In this document: one piece after another, positions 45,183 to 45,625 of the stretch
Numbering within the stretch: the stretch's first letter is position 1
How the letters are laid out: each line of letters begins with the position of its first letter
Assembly (NCBI GenBank): GCA_013368325.1
Contig: JAACJK010000135.1
Coordinates: forward strand, 1 to 45,625
Source: Ephemerocybe angulata
Taxonomy: Eukaryota > Basidiomycota > Agaricomycetes > Agaricales > Psathyrellaceae
DNA: 45,625 bases
Direction of reading: 5' to 3'
The notes under the pieces: generated by a model
What the model was told of the DNA's origin: nothing
Databases searched by the model: none
The model's input: the letters and a program-made list of their open reading frames with translations, nothing else
Position numbers and translations under genes: made by a program

Positions 45183-45625
45183 ATGTTCTCCCTCAACAAG
45201 ATCCTCCTCGGCGCCGCCGCTCTCTTCGCTGTCGCCTCGGCCGCTCCGTACACCTCCTCTGCCCAGGACGTCGCTGTCCGCGGCTACCCCGTTCCTTCCG
45301 CCCCCGCCCTCGTTGGCGTCAACAACGTTGCCACCAACGTTGAGGCTGTCGACCTCAGAAGCGTTGCCTCCTCGGCGGCTGCCCCACTGAGGACCCAAGG
45401 ACCACAGCACGGTCTCTGCCATTCTCCTCGACCTCAACGCCGACATCGGCCCCGTCGTCGCTGACATCAGTACGTTTGTTTCCCTGTGCCGCTATATGTT
45501 CGAGTCTACTAACTCATCGTCTGCTTACTTGTTCACAGAGGCTGCTATTGCTGCTTCTGCCGGAGTCAGCGCCAACATTAACATCCAGGTCATCCTCGCG
45601 CTCCTTGTCAAGATCAAGGTTCTCT
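45183..45625 (+). pseudogene. Small secreted protein gene, cut by window end and carrying a frame break
   Basis: It starts 'MFSLNKILLGAAALFAVASAAP', a clear signal peptide with likely cleavage after ASA (about residue 20). The frame continues 'YTSSAQDVAVRGYPVPSAPALVGVNNVATNVEAVDLRSVASSAAAP'. Beyond about 45385 the plausible protein ('DHSTVSAILLDLNADIGPVVADI') lies in another frame. The switch falls between about 45383 and 45403, with no usable GT-AG intron there. The new frame then splices across 45470-45538 (TACTAAC-like branch) into 'KAAIAASAGVSANINIQVILALLVKIKVL', still open at the window end. The alternating Ala/Val/Ile pattern suggests a small hydrophobic secreted protein, not a hydrophobin (no Cys). 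The break may be genuine or a sequencing error; function unknown. Confidence 0.6.

Overview
The window looks like nuclear DNA of an agaricomycete (mushroom-forming basidiomycete). Coding exons are split by short 45-100 nt introns with GT...AG ends and CTNAC-type branch sites. The recognisable proteins (Lunapark, SAP18, a two-finger GATA factor, BTB-domain paralogues, a GCM-domain transposase) are fungal or eukaryotic. Genus cannot be read from the sequence. No bacterial operon, rRNA gene or CRISPR array is present. All gene models below were spliced by eye from the bases; each complete model sums to a whole number of codons.

Layout. 1-2.6 kb: gene-poor, with a decayed copy of a short basidiomycete-specific protein family. 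2.7-9.2 kb: a rearranged cluster of BTB-domain genes (one full-length, two short, one with a lost start codon and frame damage, one 3' scrap), interleaved with SAP18 (Sin3-associated protein) and a recent, truncated duplicate of its 5' end. Every BTB copy whose 5' end survives carries the same ~45 bp upstream cassette. 9.2-10.25 kb: two non-coding miniature inverted-repeat elements, one with an 8-bp target duplication and one with a TA duplication. 11.35-12.82 kb (minus): LNP1/Lunapark. 15.63-16.84 kb (plus): a GATA transcription factor.

18.49-25.96 kb is the main discovery: an apparently intact ~7.46 kb DNA transposon. It has imperfect 49-bp terminal inverted repeats, dense sub-terminal TTGCGG-type repeats facing inward from both ends, and one nine-exon gene for a predicted 1739-aa protein. 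That protein combines a GCM-like DNA-binding domain, a MULE/KDZ-like DDE transposase core, a USP-like cysteine-peptidase module, a PHD finger and a small Tudor-like segment. The sub-terminal repeats resemble the published GCM-domain site, suggesting that the element's own GCM domain reads them.

26-31 kb holds no convincing gene. 31-38.7 kb is a gene-poor tandem segmental duplication (two diverged units of ~3.5-4 kb). The first unit is interrupted by a degenerate ACTGGGA-rich higher-order repeat and by a 632-bp MITE with perfect 31-bp terminal repeats and an 8-bp target duplication. 39.3-40.5 kb (minus) encodes an uncharacterised 301-aa protein with a Cys-rich N-terminus and Ser/His/Arg-rich middle. 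41.6-42.2 kb is a C-rich minisatellite, and 42.78-42.85 kb a near-perfect 71-nt hairpin. The right edge cuts a small secreted-protein gene that carries a frame break.
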